Shown here: piece after piece, positions 4,775 to 5,477 of the stretch
How the letters are laid out: every line of letters starts with the position of its first letter
Numbering within the stretch: position 1 is the first letter of the stretch
From: Lysobacteraceae bacterium
GTDB taxonomy: Bacteria > Pseudomonadota > Gammaproteobacteria > Xanthomonadales > Xanthomonadaceae
Assembly: GCA_004173415.1 (NCBI GenBank)
Contig: SEHC01000160.1
Coordinates: forward strand, 1 to 5,477
Direction of reading: 5' to 3'
Length of the DNA stretch: 5,477 nucleotides
Program-made: the position numbers and the translations under genes
The notes under the pieces: model-generated
Databases searched by the model: none
The model's input: only the letters and a program-made list of their open reading frames with translations
What the model was told of the DNA's origin: nothing

Positions 4775-5477
4775 GCTTCCGGCTCACCTACGCGACCATG
4801 TTCGATCCGCCGGAGGACCTGCACCAGCGCTTCGATGCGGCCCTGGCCCAGGTCGGCGCGCAGCTGGGCGCCGGGCACCTGCTGCATGTCGATGGCGAGG
4901 ACTGCGCCGGCGCCGGCTGGGAGGAGCGGCGCGGCCCGATCGACCAGCGTCGCCTGCTCGGTCGCTTCGCCGTGGCCGGCGCCGCCCAGGTGGAACGCGC
5001 GATGCAGGCCGCGCACGCCGCGTTCCCTTCCTGGCGCGCGACCGCGATGGCCGAGCGCGTGCGCCTGCTCAGGAAGGTGGCCGCGCTGATCGAGGAACGC
5101 GTGTACCTGATTGCCGCCGCGCTGGCCCTGGAGGTCGGCAAGAACCGCATGGAAGCACTGGGCGAGGCCCAGGAGACCGCGGACTTCTTCCGCCATTACG
5201 CCGACGATTTCGAAGCCCGCCACGGCTACGAGCAGGACCTGCCGGACGACCCGCTGCCGGGCTTCCGCTCGCACAACCGCAGCGTCATGCGCCCTTACGG
5301 CGCCTGGGTGGTGATTGCTCCATTCAACTTCCCCTTCGCCCTGGCCGGCGGGCCGGTGGCCGCCGCCCTGGTCACCGGCAACACCGTGGTGTTCAAGGGC
5401 GCCACCGACACGCCCTGGGCCGGTCGCCTGCTGGCCGACTGCCTGCGCGACGCGGGATTGCCGGCGGGGGTGTTCCA
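4771..5477 (+). CDS. NAD(P)-dependent aldehyde dehydrogenase, P5C-dehydrogenase-like (5' part, cut by right edge)
   Basis: The first 235 residues of an ALDH-superfamily enzyme that oxidises an aldehyde to a carboxylic acid; family members run about 480-540 residues, so the catalytic Cys and Glu lie beyond the window. Visible: an N-terminal extension of about 50 residues like that of RocA/pyrroline-5-carboxylate dehydrogenases; a segment GPIDQRRLLGRFAVAG (55-70) matching the usual 'P.d...lg' block; LEVGKNRMEALGEAQETADFF (120-140); RPYGAWVVIAPFNFPFA (174-190), with Asn186 as the oxyanion-hole Asn; and LVTGNTVVFKGATDTPW (200-216), with Lys209 as the cofactor-binding Lys. The normally conserved Pro after this Lys is Gly210. 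The start is fixed by GGAGG at 4762 and the 4-nt overlap with the aminotransferase stop. The likely substrate is the aldehyde produced by the upstream aminotransferase, such as a semialdehyde; this comes from context, not from visible residues. Confidence 0.93.
   Translation, partial: MSFRLTYATMFDPPEDLHQRFDAALAQVGAQLGAGHLLHVDGEDCAGAGWEERRGPIDQRRLLGRFAVAGAAQVERAMQAAHAAFPSWRATAMAERVRLLRKVAALIEERVYLIAAALALEVGKNRMEALGEAQETADFFRHYADDFEARHGYEQDLPDDPLPGFRSHNRSVMRPYGAWVVIAPFNFPFALAGGPVAAALVTGNTVVFKGATDTPWAGRLLADCLRDAGLPAGVF

Noticed and set aside
4405..5274. Minus-strand open frame of 289 codons spanning the aminotransferase-dehydrogenase junction
   Set aside because: It crosses two well-supported plus-strand genes that are coupled by ATGA, and shows no domain of its own.

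Overview
The window is GC-rich (about 70% by eye) and almost fully coding. It holds five protein genes around one divergent promoter region of about 100 bp. The base composition, the strong G/C third-position preference and the gene families suggest a high-GC proteobacterium. Something like Lysobacter/Luteimonas/Stenotrophomonas in the Xanthomonadales is my best guess, but the sequence alone does not prove it, and Burkholderiales-type hosts are not excluded. I see no rRNA, tRNA, CRISPR array, insertion sequence or obvious terminator.

Leftward (minus) operon, read from 3344 down to the left edge: (1) an IclR-family regulator of the PcaR/PcaU/PobR branch; (2) a complete thiolase closely resembling 3-oxoadipyl-CoA thiolase (PcaF/PaaJ), whose GTG start overlaps the regulator's stop as GTGA; (3) an exported M20-family metallopeptidase, starting about 31 nt after the thiolase stop and cut by the left edge.

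Rightward (plus) operon, from 3446 to the right edge: (4) a complete class-III PLP-dependent aminotransferase with a TTG start behind a good Shine-Dalgarno sequence; (5) an aldehyde dehydrogenase (pyrroline-5-carboxylate-dehydrogenase-like) starting in an ATGA overlap and cut by the right edge at residue 235.

Divergent control region 3345-3445: it contains a perfect TTGACA -35 hexamer with a fair -10 facing right, a weaker candidate promoter facing left, and two imperfect 15-bp palindromes of the form GTTCG-N5-CGnAn. The second differs at only two positions from the PcaR binding sequence as I remember it (GTTCGATAATCGCAC). The simplest reading is that the regulator controls both itself plus the thiolase and the aminotransferase/dehydrogenase pair.

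How the genes may work together (inference): the aminotransferase turns an amino compound into an aldehyde, the dehydrogenase oxidises it to an acid, and, after CoA activation and beta-oxidation steps not in this window, the thiolase cleaves a 3-oxoacyl-CoA. If the thiolase really uses 3-oxoadipyl-CoA, a C6 omega-amino acid such as 6-aminohexanoate or a lysine-derived compound would fit. The exported peptidase could release the amino substrate from a peptide or amide outside the cytoplasm. The substrate is not determined by the sequence.
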